A stretch of DNA of 58,363 bases from NCBI GenBank assembly GCA_964448305.1, contig CAYUWB010000006.1, positions 1 to 58,363 of the forward strand. The letters are read 5' to 3'. A program made the position numbers and the translations under genes. Shown piece by piece: positions 42,645 through 53,600 of this stretch (positions are counted from its first letter, which is position 1; every line of letters begins with the position of its first letter). This stretch comes from Thioglobus_C sp964448305. GTDB taxonomy: Bacteria > Pseudomonadota > Gammaproteobacteria > PS1 > Pseudothioglobaceae. The notes under the pieces are model-generated. The model made no database searches and was not told the DNA's origin. It saw nothing but the letters and a program-made list of their open reading frames with translations.

Positions 42645-43466
42645 CTATTTTCTGTAACGAGCGTCAGTAATCTCAAGACCATTACTCATCGCTTGATGGA
42701 ATAACTCCATATCACGATAAACTTCTTTCTGAGCCTTAATTGGCTTAGCACGCATATTCTTTAAGCAACCACCATAACGACGGTGTAGTGTACCTAAACT
42801 GCCCCACTTAGCACGGTACATTGGTACGTGTGTTGTGTGGCCTAATGCAGGTGACAAGATATCAGCTCTGGCTTTTTTACCAGCGTTGTATACGTGGCAA
42901 TCGGCACATGACATGTTGAACTGGCCACGCTTAGCATAGAAGAAAGCCTTACCTCTCTCATACGCCGCTTTTGCGCCTTCAGACTCAACTTTTACGTTGA
43001 TCTTTTCACCAGCCGCTTGATCAGAAATCCAAGCACTAATACGGGCAATCTTGCCTTTCATCGTACCCATCTTCTTACCAGTCTGCTCTGTGTAACATTT
43101 TTGGATTGTACCTTCTAGTGTGACCACTGTACCAGCTGCCTCATCGTAGTATGGATGCTTTACACGTGCTGCTGCAGGATCTGCAAGTGCTGCACATTTA
43201 CCTAACCCAAACTTCTCGAATTCCGCTCCGCCTTTTTCCACTGCTTCTTCATACGGTGGAATGCCGTCTAAGATCTCTTCGAACTGATCTCTAGAGCCTG
43301 CATCATAAGCATATACACCATTAGTGTAGTCTGCAAACTCAACATTTGGCTGAATCGACTTAAAGTGGCCAACAAAGGCTTTACGGTCAGCTTCCACATC
43401 TGCAATTGCAGATGTAGCGCCAGCCATTAAACCCAAACTGACTACTGCAGTTATTAGTTTTTTCAT
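42645..43466 (-). CDS. soxA: Diheme-family cytochrome c SoxA (single retained haem)
   Basis: The 273-residue periplasmic protein pairs with SoxX to attach thiosulfate oxidatively to SoxY. The signal peptide ends about residue 22. Only one CxxCH is present (CADCH, 187-191). The N-terminal haem site is replaced by cysteines Cys91 and Cys124, likely a disulfide as in single-haem SoxA. Cys234 in YGGCLKNMRA is the active-site persulfide ligand. The ATG at 43466 follows GAGGAG; a TTG further upstream would swallow the ribosome site. Confidence 0.96.
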   Translation of the reverse strand: MKKLITAVVSLGLMAGATSAIADVEADRKAFVGHFKSIQPNVEFADYTNGVYAYDAGSRDQFEEILDGIPPYEEAVEKGGAEFEKFGLGKCAALADPAAARVKHPYYDEAAGTVVTLEGTIQKCYTEQTGKKMGTMKGKIARISAWISDQAAGEKINVKVESEGAKAAYERGKAFFYAKRGQFNMSCADCHVYNAGKKARADILSPALGHTTHVPMYRAKWGSLGTLHRRYGGCLKNMRAKPIKAQKEVYRDMELFHQAMSNGLEITDARYRK

Positions 43467-43490
43467 TGTATCTCTCCTCAATAGTATTAG

Positions 43491-43793
43491 TTACTTAGAC
43501 TTCGCAGTCTGAGAACCTGATTTACCTTTACTGTCTTTGTACTTAAGTTCGATCGTGTCACCTTTAGCGCCAGGAACATTGAATTTAAAGTATGGGTCTT
43601 TAGAAATAGAGCTACCAATATCCGCATCTACAACAACGTTACCATTGTGCGAAACTACCATGTGCACAATGTGGTTAGCTGGTACTAATTTACCTTTTTT
43701 CTTACGTAAACCAGTTTCCATTGGATGCTTAATTAACGCTTTAATACCGATAACGCCTTTTCTAGCCTTAGGCTTTAATTTAATTTTTGCCAT
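43491..43793 (-). CDS. soxZ: Sulfur carrier partner SoxZ
   Basis: The 100-residue immunoglobulin-like protein partners SoxY in the SoxYZ carrier. Conserved HPMETGLRKKKGKLVPANHIV and FKFNVPGAKGDTIELKYKDSKG are present. It has no signal peptide, as expected because SoxZ rides out of the cell with SoxY through the Tat system. A strong AAGGAG site precedes the ATG. Confidence 0.97.
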   Translation of the reverse strand: MAKIKLKPKARKGVIGIKALIKHPMETGLRKKKGKLVPANHIVHMVVSHNGNVVVDADIGSSISKDPYFKFNVPGAKGDTIELKYKDSKGKSGSQTAKSK

Positions 43794-43830
43794 TTTTATT
43801 CTCCTTTAATATCTATTATTAATTAGTTAA

Positions 43831-44274
43831 TTAACCGCCACAGCCGCCAATTGTTACTTTCACTTCTTGTGATACCTTAGTGGTTGCACCACCGGCAGTC
43901 ACCAATGCGTCAACATTAGAAGTTTTACCCATCTTAACACGAGTAGAAACGTAACCTTGTGCACCAGATAAGTTAAATGAAGCTGCTAATGGTGTACCAT
44001 TTGCTGTCACATAGAAAGAAACGTTAGTCACACCGTCCATCTTAGAAGCATCTACTGTCATTGGTACAACTGCACCGTTTTCAGCAATCTTAGGGGCTTT
44101 AAACTTAAAAGAACCTTTGCCTGCGCCAGCTGCTGCGGCACCCGCTGCGTCTGATTTAGCTTTAAAGTCTGCTGAGTTAGCAAAAACCATTGATGGTGTT
44201 AGTAAACCTGCGCCTACTGCTGTTGCAACTGCAGAACCTGCCATTGCACTTTTTAAAAATAATCTTCTTTTCAT
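43831..44274 (-). CDS. soxY: Thiosulfate carrier protein SoxY
   Basis: The 147-residue protein has a Tat-type signal with twin arginines (MKRRLFLKSAMAG). The C-terminal swinging arm ends GGCGG, with Cys145 as the covalent carrier of sulfur intermediates. The mature domain is the SoxY beta sandwich. It lies 12 bases after soxX and 37 before soxZ, with an AAGGAG site. Confidence 0.97.
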   Translation of the reverse strand: MKRRLFLKSAMAGSAVATAVGAGLLTPSMVFANSADFKAKSDAAGAAAAGAGKGSFKFKAPKIAENGAVVPMTVDASKMDGVTNVSFYVTANGTPLAASFNLSGAQGYVSTRVKMGKTSNVDALVTAGGATTKVSQEVKVTIGGCGG

Positions 44275-44286
44275 TATTTTCTCCTT

Positions 44287-44634
44287 TTATTTTGTGTATA
44301 AGTAATTTGTAACCTGATCAAGCTGCTTGTCTGTCAAGATACCATGCTTACCAAATGGCGGCATAATTGAGTTAGGGTTTTTAACCGTGGCATCATAAAT
44401 TTGCGCTTTTAGTACTGCTTTATCTGGATATCTTGCTTTCATCGCAAGTAGTGGTGGGCCAATATTACCTGGCAAGTTACCGCCCGGAATCATATGACAC
44501 GCTAAACAGTTACCTGCTTTACGACCGAAAGTAACTTCTTCGTCCGTCATCTCTTTAGCACCTGCTTGTGTTGGCATCATGAATAATGTCGCCAATGTCA
44601 CAACTGCTGAGATAGAAGAAATGGTTTTCTTCAT
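44287..44634 (-). CDS. soxX: Monohaem cytochrome c SoxX
   Basis: The 115-residue periplasmic cytochrome has a signal peptide (to about TQAGA), haem-binding CLACH (43-47) and the axial methionine Met91 in NSIMPPFGKHGIL. It accepts electrons from SoxA during thiosulfate conjugation. It is the first gene of the operon, with a GAGGAG site. Confidence 0.97.
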   Translation of the reverse strand: MKKTISSISAVVTLATLFMMPTQAGAKEMTDEEVTFGRKAGNCLACHMIPGGNLPGNIGPPLLAMKARYPDKAVLKAQIYDATVKNPNSIMPPFGKHGILTDKQLDQVTNYLYTK

Positions 44635-44673
44635 GTTTCTCTCCTCTTTATATAAAAAAAATATAACCCCTAT

Positions 44674-44693
44674 GTAAGGAGTTACGACCTTAC
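44674..44693. promoter_or_regulatory. Inverted repeat in the sox operon leader
   Basis: GTAAGG (44674-44679) and CCTTAC (44688-44693) form a perfect six-base inverted repeat with eight bases between. It lies just downstream of the predicted sox -10 box, where a repressor operator or a leader hairpin would act. No regulator gene is adjacent. Confidence 0.4.
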
Positions 44694-44703
44694 CAAAACC
44701 ACT

Positions 44704-44731
44704 ATCATAACCATAAAAAATACAAATGCAA
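44704..44731 (-). promoter_or_regulatory. Predicted sigma-70-type promoter of the sox operon
   Basis: On the minus strand TTGCAT (44731-44726) and TATGAT (44709-44704) are 16 bases apart. The -10 matches five of six positions. The soxX ATG is about 70 bases downstream, leaving room for a leader. Confidence 0.55.
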
Positions 44732-44775
44732 GACTTTTATGAAAACCTAATATAGTTTTCTTTGTACTTAACTGA

Positions 44776-46230
44776 TTAAACCTGTTCGGCAGCCTTAATC
44801 AGTGCACGTGCTTTGTGCATGGTTTCATCCCATTCTGATTGTGGTACAGAGTCATAAACAATGCCTGCACCTGCCTGCACATAAAGGGTTTCGTCTTTTA
44901 CCACAGCAGTACGAATGGCGATTGCCATGTCCATACAACCGTGCCATGATAAGTAACCAATTGCACCTGAATAGATGTTGCGCTTCAGTGGCTCAACTTC
45001 ATCGATAATTTCCATAGCGCGTACTTTTGGCGCACCACTTAGCGTACCTGCTGGGAAAGTTGCTTTAAGCACATCAATGGCACTCATATCTTCTTGTAGC
45101 TCACACTCTACGTTCGATACAATATGCATCACGTGTGAATAACGCTCAACAAACATTTTGTCTGTTAGTTCAACTGTACCGGTTTTGGCAATACGGCCAA
45201 GGTCATTACGGCCAAGGTCAATTAGCATTAAATGTTCGGCAATCTCTTTTTCATCGGCCAGTAAATCTTTCTCTAGTGCCAGATCTTCTTTTTCATTAGT
45301 ACCACGAGAACGGGTACCAGCTATTGGACGAACCGTAGCACGCCTATCACCATCAACACGCGTTAATATTTCTGGTGATGAGCCAACAATCGAGGTGTCG
45401 CCCAAATTAAGATAATACATATAAGGTGATGGGTTGAGTCGTCTTAACTGACGATACAGTTCAACCGGTGGCGCACTGAATTGACAACTAAGGCGCTGTG
45501 AAGGTACTACCTGCATCACATCGCCCGCAATAATATAATCTTGAATATGCTTAACCGCTGCTTTGTAGTTTTCTTCACCAAAGCTTGAGGTGAAATCTTT
45601 TTCGGTAATTTGATCTGATTGGTAAGTCGGCGAGGTAAATGGCTGATCAATTTGTTTAGATATAGCCTCTAAGCGACTTAACGCATCTTCATAACTTTGT
45701 TTGCTTGGGTCAATATGAGTAATAACAAAGGCTTGATTGAGTAAATTATCAAATACCACCAAATCATTCGATACCATTAATAAGATATCAGCCGTTCCAA
45801 GCTCATCAGGCTTATCAATATTTGACAGTCTTGGCTCGATATAACGAATAATTTCATAACCAAAATAACCAACCAAACCACCATTAAAATCTGGCAAAGC
45901 TTCTAACACTGGCACTTTGTATTGGTCTAAATATTGCTCAACCCAAGCGAGTGGATCTTCGACTTTAGTTGATTCAACTAGTTCACCTTCTTGTTCGATG
46001 TGAACCTGGTGATCAAATACTTTGATCACTGTTTGCGCATGTAGGCCAATCATTGAATAACGACCCCATTTTTCACCACCTTGAACCGACTCAAATAAAT
46101 AAGAATAAGGGTTGTTGGCTAATTTTAAATACAAGCCTAATGCAGTGTCTGTATCAATGGCAACAGCTTTATAGACCGGGATATGGTTATACCCATCTGC
46201 TACATGTTGATCAAAGCTTGTTTTATTCAT
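44776..46230 (-). CDS. trpE: Anthranilate synthase component I
   Basis: The 484-residue chorismate-utilising enzyme makes anthranilate, the first step of tryptophan synthesis. The N-terminal regulatory domain has the SYLFESVQGGEKWGRYSMIG motif (feedback site, LLES-like). The catalytic domain has RRLNPSPYMYYLNLGD, IVGSSPEILTRV, TVRPIAGTRSRG and YSGAIGYLSWHG. trpG does not follow; the sox operon does. No leader peptide rich in Trp codons is seen before it. Confidence 0.94.
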   Translation of the reverse strand: MNKTSFDQHVADGYNHIPVYKAVAIDTDTALGLYLKLANNPYSYLFESVQGGEKWGRYSMIGLHAQTVIKVFDHQVHIEQEGELVESTKVEDPLAWVEQYLDQYKVPVLEALPDFNGGLVGYFGYEIIRYIEPRLSNIDKPDELGTADILLMVSNDLVVFDNLLNQAFVITHIDPSKQSYEDALSRLEAISKQIDQPFTSPTYQSDQITEKDFTSSFGEENYKAAVKHIQDYIIAGDVMQVVPSQRLSCQFSAPPVELYRQLRRLNPSPYMYYLNLGDTSIVGSSPEILTRVDGDRRATVRPIAGTRSRGTNEKEDLALEKDLLADEKEIAEHLMLIDLGRNDLGRIAKTGTVELTDKMFVERYSHVMHIVSNVECELQEDMSAIDVLKATFPAGTLSGAPKVRAMEIIDEVEPLKRNIYSGAIGYLSWHGCMDMAIAIRTAVVKDETLYVQAGAGIVYDSVPQSEWDETMHKARALIKAAEQV

Positions 46231-46274
46231 AATCGCATTTTATACCAAGAGTTGTTTATATATAGGGGTAGACG

Positions 46275-46310
46275 AAAAAAAACCGCAGTCATGATGACTG
46301 CGGTTTTTTT
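46275..46310 (-). terminator. Rho-independent terminator of the rpoBC operon
   Basis: An A run and CCGCAGTCAT pair with ATGACTGCGG and a T run, a strong symmetrical stem centred at 46293. On the minus strand it lies about 20 bases after the rpoC stop and ends the ribosomal/RNA polymerase transcript before trpE. Confidence 0.92.
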
Positions 46311-46328
46311 ATTAGCGAAGTGTATTGA

Positions 46329-49300
46329 CTACTCTTCGGCCGCCTCTTCTTGTGTTTCGTCTGCTTCACTTAGCTGTTCTGATAATGCTGCTTCAGCATC
46401 AGCTGTTTGCATGATATTTTCAGCACGACGGGCACGACGCTCTTGATGATGCGCAAACCCTGTTCCTGCTGGAATTAAACGACCTACAATCACGTTTTCT
46501 TTCAAGCCTTGCAATGTGTCAACACGGCCTGTGGTTGAAGCTTCAGTTAACACACGGGTAGTTTCTTGGAACGACGCCGCAGAGATAAATGATTCAGTTG
46601 CTAATGATGCTTTGGTAATACCCATTAACAATCTTTGGTAAACCACTGGATCTTTGCCTTGTGCTTCAAGTTGCTTGTTGGTATCGACCATACGTGCATA
46701 CTCTGCCGTTTCGCCATTCACAAACGACGAATCACCTGCATCTAGTACTTCAACCTTACGTAGCATTTGCTTAACGATAACCTCAATGTGCTTATCTGAG
46801 ATGTTTACACCTTGTAGGCGGTAAACATTTTGTACTTCTTTAACCACATAGTTAGCCAAGGCTTCAACACCTAGTAAACGCAAGATATCGTGTGGATTAG
46901 ACGGTCCATCAGAAACCACGTCACCTTTTTCAACGGTTTCACCATCGAAAACGTTAATTTGACGCCATTTGTGAATCATCATCTCAGTGGCTTCGCCCTC
47001 ATCAGAAGTGATGACTAAGCGATCTTTCGATTTGGTTGGATTACCAAAACTAACCACACCTGTTGCTTCTGCAAGAATTGAATGATCTTTAGCTTTACGT
47101 GCTTCAAACAAATCAGCAACACGTGGCAGACCACCGGTAATATCACTGGTCTTAGATTGATCTTTTGGAATCTTAGCTAAAACTTCACCTGCAGTAATAA
47201 CTTGGTTGTCTTCTAAGTTAATCTTCACTGTTGAAGGCAAGTAATGTGTTGATAATACCATTTCTGAATCTTTCTCATCCACCATCTTAATTAGTGGTTT
47301 CAAGCCTTTCGCTGCTGCTGATCTTTCAGCTTCGTCAATCATCTCAAAGAAAGTTAAACCTGTTAATGGATCTGTGTTTTTATTAACGGTAACGCCTTCA
47401 ACAAAATCAACAAAAACGACACGGCCTGCTTGCTCAGAAATAATTGGGTGCGTATGCGGATCCCAATCAGCGATTTTGTCTTTTGCCTTAACAGCGCCGC
47501 CGTCTTGAACATGAACAATCGCACCATAAGGAATCTTATAACGCTCAACTTCTTGACCTTTGGTATTGCGGATCGTTACTTCAGATGAACGAGAAATGAC
47601 CACCAAATCGCCGTTAGCATTCGTAATGGATTTCATGCCTTCTAAATGAGCAACACCATCATTGTCGATGTTAATACTGCTCACTGCCGTTGAGGCAGAA
47701 GCCGCACCACCAATGTGGAACGTACGCATGGTTAGCTGTGTACCTGGCTCACCAATTGACTGTGCTGCAATCACACCAACTGCTTCGCCAACGCCAATCT
47801 TGTGACCACGTGCCATATCATTACCATAACATGATGAACAAACACCATAGCGAGTATCACAAGTAATCGTAGAGCGTGCCTTAATTGATTCAACACCTAA
47901 TTCATCAACTTTTTCTGAATCTGCTAAAGTGACTAAATGACCTTTCGGCAACAAGACTTCAGTTGAATCTGGCACCAATACATCTTCAGCCATTACACGA
48001 CCTAATACTGCAGCACCTAAGGTCTGTACAATATTACCGCCTTCAATAGTGGCTTTCATAGTGAGTCCATTTTCAGTACCACAATCATCTTCATTTACAA
48101 CCAAATCTTGGCCAACATCTACCAAACGACGCGTTAAGTAACCCGAGTTGGCTGTTTTCAGTGCGGTATCAGCTAGACCTTTACGTGCACCGTGTGTTGA
48201 GATAAAGTACTGCATATTGTTCAAACCTTCACGGAAGTTTGAAGTAATTGGTGTTTCAATGATTGAGCCGTCTGGCTTAGCCATTAGACCACGCATACCT
48301 GCTAACTGACGCATTTGTGCCGGAGAACCACGAGCACCAGAATCAGCCATCATATAAACTGAGTTAAATGAGGCGAGTTTTTCAGTCTTGCCATCAGCAT
48401 CAGTAAAATTATCAAAACCGATTTCATCCATCATTGCTTTTGCAACTGTTTCAGAAGTACGAGACCAAATATCAATCACTTTATTGTAGCGCTCACCATC
48501 AGTTACCACACCTTGTGAATATTGATTTTGCACATCTTTAACTTGTGATTCTGCTGCTTCAATCATGCCTGCTTTAGTATCAGGAATAGTCATGTCGTTT
48601 GAACAGAATGAAATACCTGACTTCGTTGAGTATTGGAAACCCATGTACATCATTTGGTCAGCAAAAATAACCGTGTCTTTTAATTCTTGTGTTTGGTAAC
48701 AAACATGAATCAAGTTAGAAACCACTTTCTTAGAAATGGCTTCGTTGATTAAGTCAAATGACAAACCTGCTGGCAAAATTCTTGAGAAAATTGCACGGCC
48801 AACCGTTGTATCAACAACACGTTTTGTTGTTGGCTGATATTTACCATCAACTTTTTCATATTCTTGAATACGTAATTTAACTTTAGCGTGCAGGGAAGCT
48901 GAACCTGACTCATAAGCATTTAATGCCTCAGTCGAATTAGCGAAGATCATGCCTTCACCTTTTTGATTCACCATATCACGTGTCATGTAGTAAAGACCCA
49001 AGATAACATCCTGTGAAGGTACGATAATTGGCTCACCACTAGCAAGGTGCAATACGTTGTTAGAAGCCAGCATCAAAGTTCTTGCTTCTAATTGCGCTTC
49101 TTCAGATAATGGTACGTGTACCGCCATCTGGTCACCATCAAAATCAGCGTTAAAGGCACCACAAACCAATGGGTGCAATTGGATTGCCTTACCTTCAATC
49201 AGTAACGGCTCAAATGCTTGAATACCTAAACGGTGCAAAGTTGGTGCACGGTTAAGCATGACTGGATGTTGATGTACAACTTTCTCAAGGATATCCCAAA

Positions 49301-50680
49301 CTTCAGGAATTTCACTTTCCACCATCTTTTTAGCGGCTTTAATGGTTGAGGCCAAACCTTGAGTTTGCAAGCGATTATAAATAAATGGCTTGAATAATTC
49401 TAATGCCATTTTTTTAGGTAGGCCACATTGGTGTAACTTAAGATATGGACCACACACAATCACTGAACGGCCAGAATAGTCAACACGCTTACCGAGCAAG
49501 TTTTGACGGAAACGACCTTGCTTACCTTTAATCATGTCTGCAATTGATTTAAGCGGACGACGGTTATTGCCCATCACTGCACGGCCACGACGACCATTGT
49601 CAATCAATGAATCAACCGCTTCTTGTAGCATACGCTTTTCATTGCGCACAATAATTTCTGGCGCATCTAACTCTAATAAACGACCTAAACGGTTGTTACG
49701 GTTAATCACACGACGGTATAAATCATTGAGATCAGATGTTGCAAAACGGCCACCATCTAATGGTACTAATGGGCGTAAATCTGGTGGAAGAATAGGTAAT
49801 ACTTTCAATATCATCCATTCTGGTTTGTTACCTGATTGAATTAATGAATCAATAAGTTTAAGACGCTTGTTGTATTTCTTAAGCTTGGTTTGAGACTTAG
49901 TGTTTAAGCTGTCTTCACGCAAGTTAGCCGCTTCTTTTTCAAGCTGCATTTCTTTTAAAACGTCTTGGATTGCTTCAGCACCCATTTTCGCTTCAAACTC
50001 ATCATCACCGTATTCATCCAATGCATCGAAATACATCTCTTCGGTTAATAACTGCTTATGTACAAGTGGTGTAGAACCAGGGTCTGTGACTAAGAAGGCT
50101 TCAAAATAAAGTACACGCTCAATATCTTTGAGTGTCATGTCCATCAATAAGCCTAGACGTGATGGCAATGATTTTAAGTACCAAATATGTGCTACTGGTG
50201 CAGCTAAATCGATGTGACCCATACGCTCACGACGTACTTTAGATAAGGTTACTTCAACACCACATTTTTCACAAACAACGTTACGGAACTTCATGCGCTT
50301 GTATTTGCCACACANNNNNNNNNNNNNNNNNNNNNNNNNNNNNNNNNNNNNNNNNNNNNNNNNNNNNNNNNNNNNNNNNNNNNNNNNNNNNNNNNNNNNN
50401 NNNNNNNNNNNNNNCCACATTTTTCACAAACAACGTTACGGAACTTCATGCGCTTGTATTTGCCACACAAACACTCAAAGTCTTTCATTGGGCCAAAAAT
50501 CTTAGCACAGAACAAACCTTCTCTTTCAGGTTTGAAGGTACGGTAGTTGATGGTTTCAGGTTTTTTAACCTCACCATATGACCATGAACGAATCTTCTCA
50601 GGAGAAGCCAGTCCAACACGAATCGCATCAAAATCTTGTTCTTTATTTTGTTGTTTTAAAATTTCTAATAAATCTTTCAT
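46329..50680 (-). CDS. rpoC: RNA polymerase beta' subunit, interrupted by an artificial assembly gap
   Basis: This is the catalytic RNA polymerase subunit. The N-terminal zinc ribbon (CLCGKYKRMKFRNVVCEKC) spans the gap. NADFDGDQMAVH carries the magnesium-binding aspartates, and the second zinc site (CDTRYGVCSSCYGND) and C-terminal QETTRVLTEAS are intact. Bases 50260-50314 recur exactly at 50415-50469. Removing one copy plus the 100 Ns (155 bases) joins the frames into a 1398-residue protein, normal for this family. The 3' part alone starts inside the Ns and is not a separate gene. It follows rpoB by 13 bases. Confidence 0.97.
50260..50314 (-). repeat. 55-base terminal overlap, left copy (assembly duplicate in rpoC)
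   Basis: This sequence is identical to 50415-50469. It encodes part of the rpoC zinc ribbon and is contig-end overlap rather than a genomic repeat. Confidence 0.95.
50315..50414. other. Assembly gap of exactly 100 Ns
   Basis: A placeholder gap inside rpoC. The flanks share 55 bases, so the contigs overlap and no sequence is likely to be absent. Confidence 0.97.
50415..50469 (-). repeat. 55-base terminal overlap, right copy (assembly duplicate in rpoC)
   Basis: Exact copy of 50260-50314. Collapsing the pair restores the continuous rpoC frame. Confidence 0.95.
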
Positions 50681-50693
50681 CGGATTCTCCTAA

Positions 50694-53600
50694 TTAGTGT
50701 TGCTCAAGTTCAACATCAATACCTAACGAACGGATCTCTTTGACCAACACGTTAAATGATTCTGGCATGACTGACTCAGTTAAGTTAACACCATCAACAA
50801 TACTCTTATACATCTTCGCACGACCAGCAACATCATCTGACTTCACTGTTAGCATTTCACGTAATGTATGTGCTGCACCGTAAGCTTCTAATGCCCAAAC
50901 CTCCATCTCACCAAAGCGCTGACCACCAAATTGTGCTTTACCACTAAGCGGCTGTTGCGTTACTAATGAGTAAGGACCGGTTGAACGCGCATGCATCTTG
51001 TCATCTACTAAGTGATTAAGCTTGAGCATGTGCATGTAACCAACCGTTACTGGACGATCAAACGGCTCACCCGTACGACCATCATACAACTGCTCTTGAC
51101 CAGACTCTGGAAGATCAGCTAGCTTAAGCAATGACTTGATATCTTCTTCTTTAATACCATCAAATACTGGCGTTGCCATTGGCACACCTTCACGTAAGTT
51201 GTTCGCTAACTCGATGATTTCCTCATCGGTAAATAAGGCTAATTCTTCTTGCTTACCGTAAGAGTTATAAACCTTATCCAAGAAGCCTCGGATTTCTTTA
51301 ACCATCTCAGTGCGTTTTTCATCCAACATGGCGGCAATCTTATAGCCTAGACCTTTTGCTGCGTAACCTAAGTGAACTTCTAATACCTGACCAACGTTCA
51401 TACGCGATGGTACGCCTAATGGGTTAAGCACCACATCAACGGTTGAACCATCTTCAAGGTAAGGCATATCTTCAATTGGAGACACACGTGAAATCACACC
51501 TTTATTACCGTGACGTCCAGCCATCTTATCACCCACTTGAAGGGTTTTACGGGTTGCCACATAAACCTTAACCATCTTCATAACACCTGGTGGTAATTCT
51601 GCACCCTCGTCAATCTTAGCGCGTTCATTTTCAAAGAACTTATCAAACTCAACTTGCTTGGCTTTGGCTTGTTTAACCAGTGACGCTACTTCTTTATTAA
51701 CAGCAGCATCTTCAACTTTAAGCTTAGCAATATCTGCATTGTCAAGTTTCTTCATTAATTTGGCGTTTAGTTTCTCACCAGCTTTAATGTCGCCAACGGC
51801 TTTGGTCAATACATTACCAGAAAGTTTTAAACGGATACGACGGTAAATATCGCCATCAATAATGCCGAACTCATCGTCAATGTCTTTTCTGATTTTTGCT
51901 AAACGCTCTTCATCAATACTAATCGCTCTTGCATCTTTTTCAACACGGTCACGGGTAAAGACTTGTACGTCAATAACCACACCTGACTTTGATGCGCCAA
52001 TACGTAATGAAGAATCTTTAACACTATTGGCTTTCTCACCAAAGATAGCGCGTAATAATTTCTCTTCTGGAGAGAGTACAGTTTCACTCTTCGGGGTTAC
52101 TTTACCTACTAAGATATCACCACCCTTAACACGAGCACCAACATAAACCACACCAACTTCGTCTAATTTAGCCAAAGCAGACTCGCTAACATTTGGGATA
52201 TCTGCTGTAATTTCTTCAGGACCTAATTTAGTGTCACGAGAATAGGCGGTTAGTTCTTCAATGTGGATTGTTGTATAACGATCTTCTTGTACGACTCTTT
52301 CTGAAATTAAGATTGAGTCTTCAAAGTTATAACCATTCCAAGGCATGAAAGCAATTTTCATGTTTTGACCTAACGCCAACTCACCTAAATCAGTTGATGG
52401 GCCGTCAGCCAATACATCACCTGCAGCAACCTTATCGCCTGTATTTACCAAAGGTTTTTGGTTAATACAAGTATTTTGGTTAGAGCGTGAGTACTTGGTT
52501 AAATTGTAAATATCAACACCCAACTCGCCAGCCTTAGCTTGCTTAGAATCAACACGAATAACAATACGTGACGCATCAACCGCTTCAACCACACCACTAT
52601 GTTTTGCAGTAACACAAACACGAGAGTCGGTGGCAACAACGCGCTCAATACCGGTACCGACTAATGGCTTCTCAGCACGTAGTGTTGGTACTGCTTGACG
52701 TTGCATGTTTGAACCCATCAATGCACGGTTCGCATCATCATGCTCTAAGAATGGAATCAGTGACGCTGCCACTGATGAAATTTGCTTAGAGTCGATGTCA
52801 ATTAGGGTAACGTCTTGTGAATTAACTAAAACAAATTCATTTTTATGACGACAAGAAATTAGCTCATCTGTAAATTGACCTTTGTTATCAACCGTTGCAT
52901 TTGCTTGTGCAATGGTATGGTTAATTTCATCAATCGCTGAAACATAAACAACTTCATCGGTTACTTTGCCATCTTTAACAACTTGATAAGGTGTTTCTAA
53001 AAAACCATAATCATTGGTTTTAGCATAAACCGCTAGTGTGTTAATCAAGCCAATGTTTGGGCCTTCCGGTGTTTCAATTGGACACAATCGGCCATAATGT
53101 GATGGATGTACGTCACGCACTTCAAAGCCAGCACGTTCACGCGTTAAACCACCTGGACCTAAAGCGGAAATACGACGCTTATGGGTAACACCTGATAGTG
53201 GATTTACCTGATCCATAAATTGTGACAACTGTGATGAGCCAAAGAATTCTCTTACTGCAGCCGATACTGGCTTAGAATTAATAAGATCTTGTGGTGTTAA
53301 TTCGTCAGTTTCTGCTAGGTTTAACCCTTCTTTAACGGCTTTTTCAACACGCACTAAACCAATTCTAAATTGGTTTTCGATCATTTCACCAATCGCTCTA
53401 ACACGTCTGTTAGCTAGTGTATCAACATCATCAACAGAATCGTTACCGTTTTTAATGTCAATCAATAATTTAAGAACGCTAATAATGTCATCATTGGTTA
53501 AAACATGCTCACCTGTTTCAGACTCAATACCTAAACGACGGTTAAGCTTCATACGACCAACTTTAGACAAATCGTAACGATCATTCTTAAAGAATAGGTT

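Noticed and set aside
46329..50420. rpoC as a truncated gene starting within the Ns
   Set aside because: The start would lie in gap sequence; the true N-terminus is at 50680 and joins in frame once the duplicate is removed.
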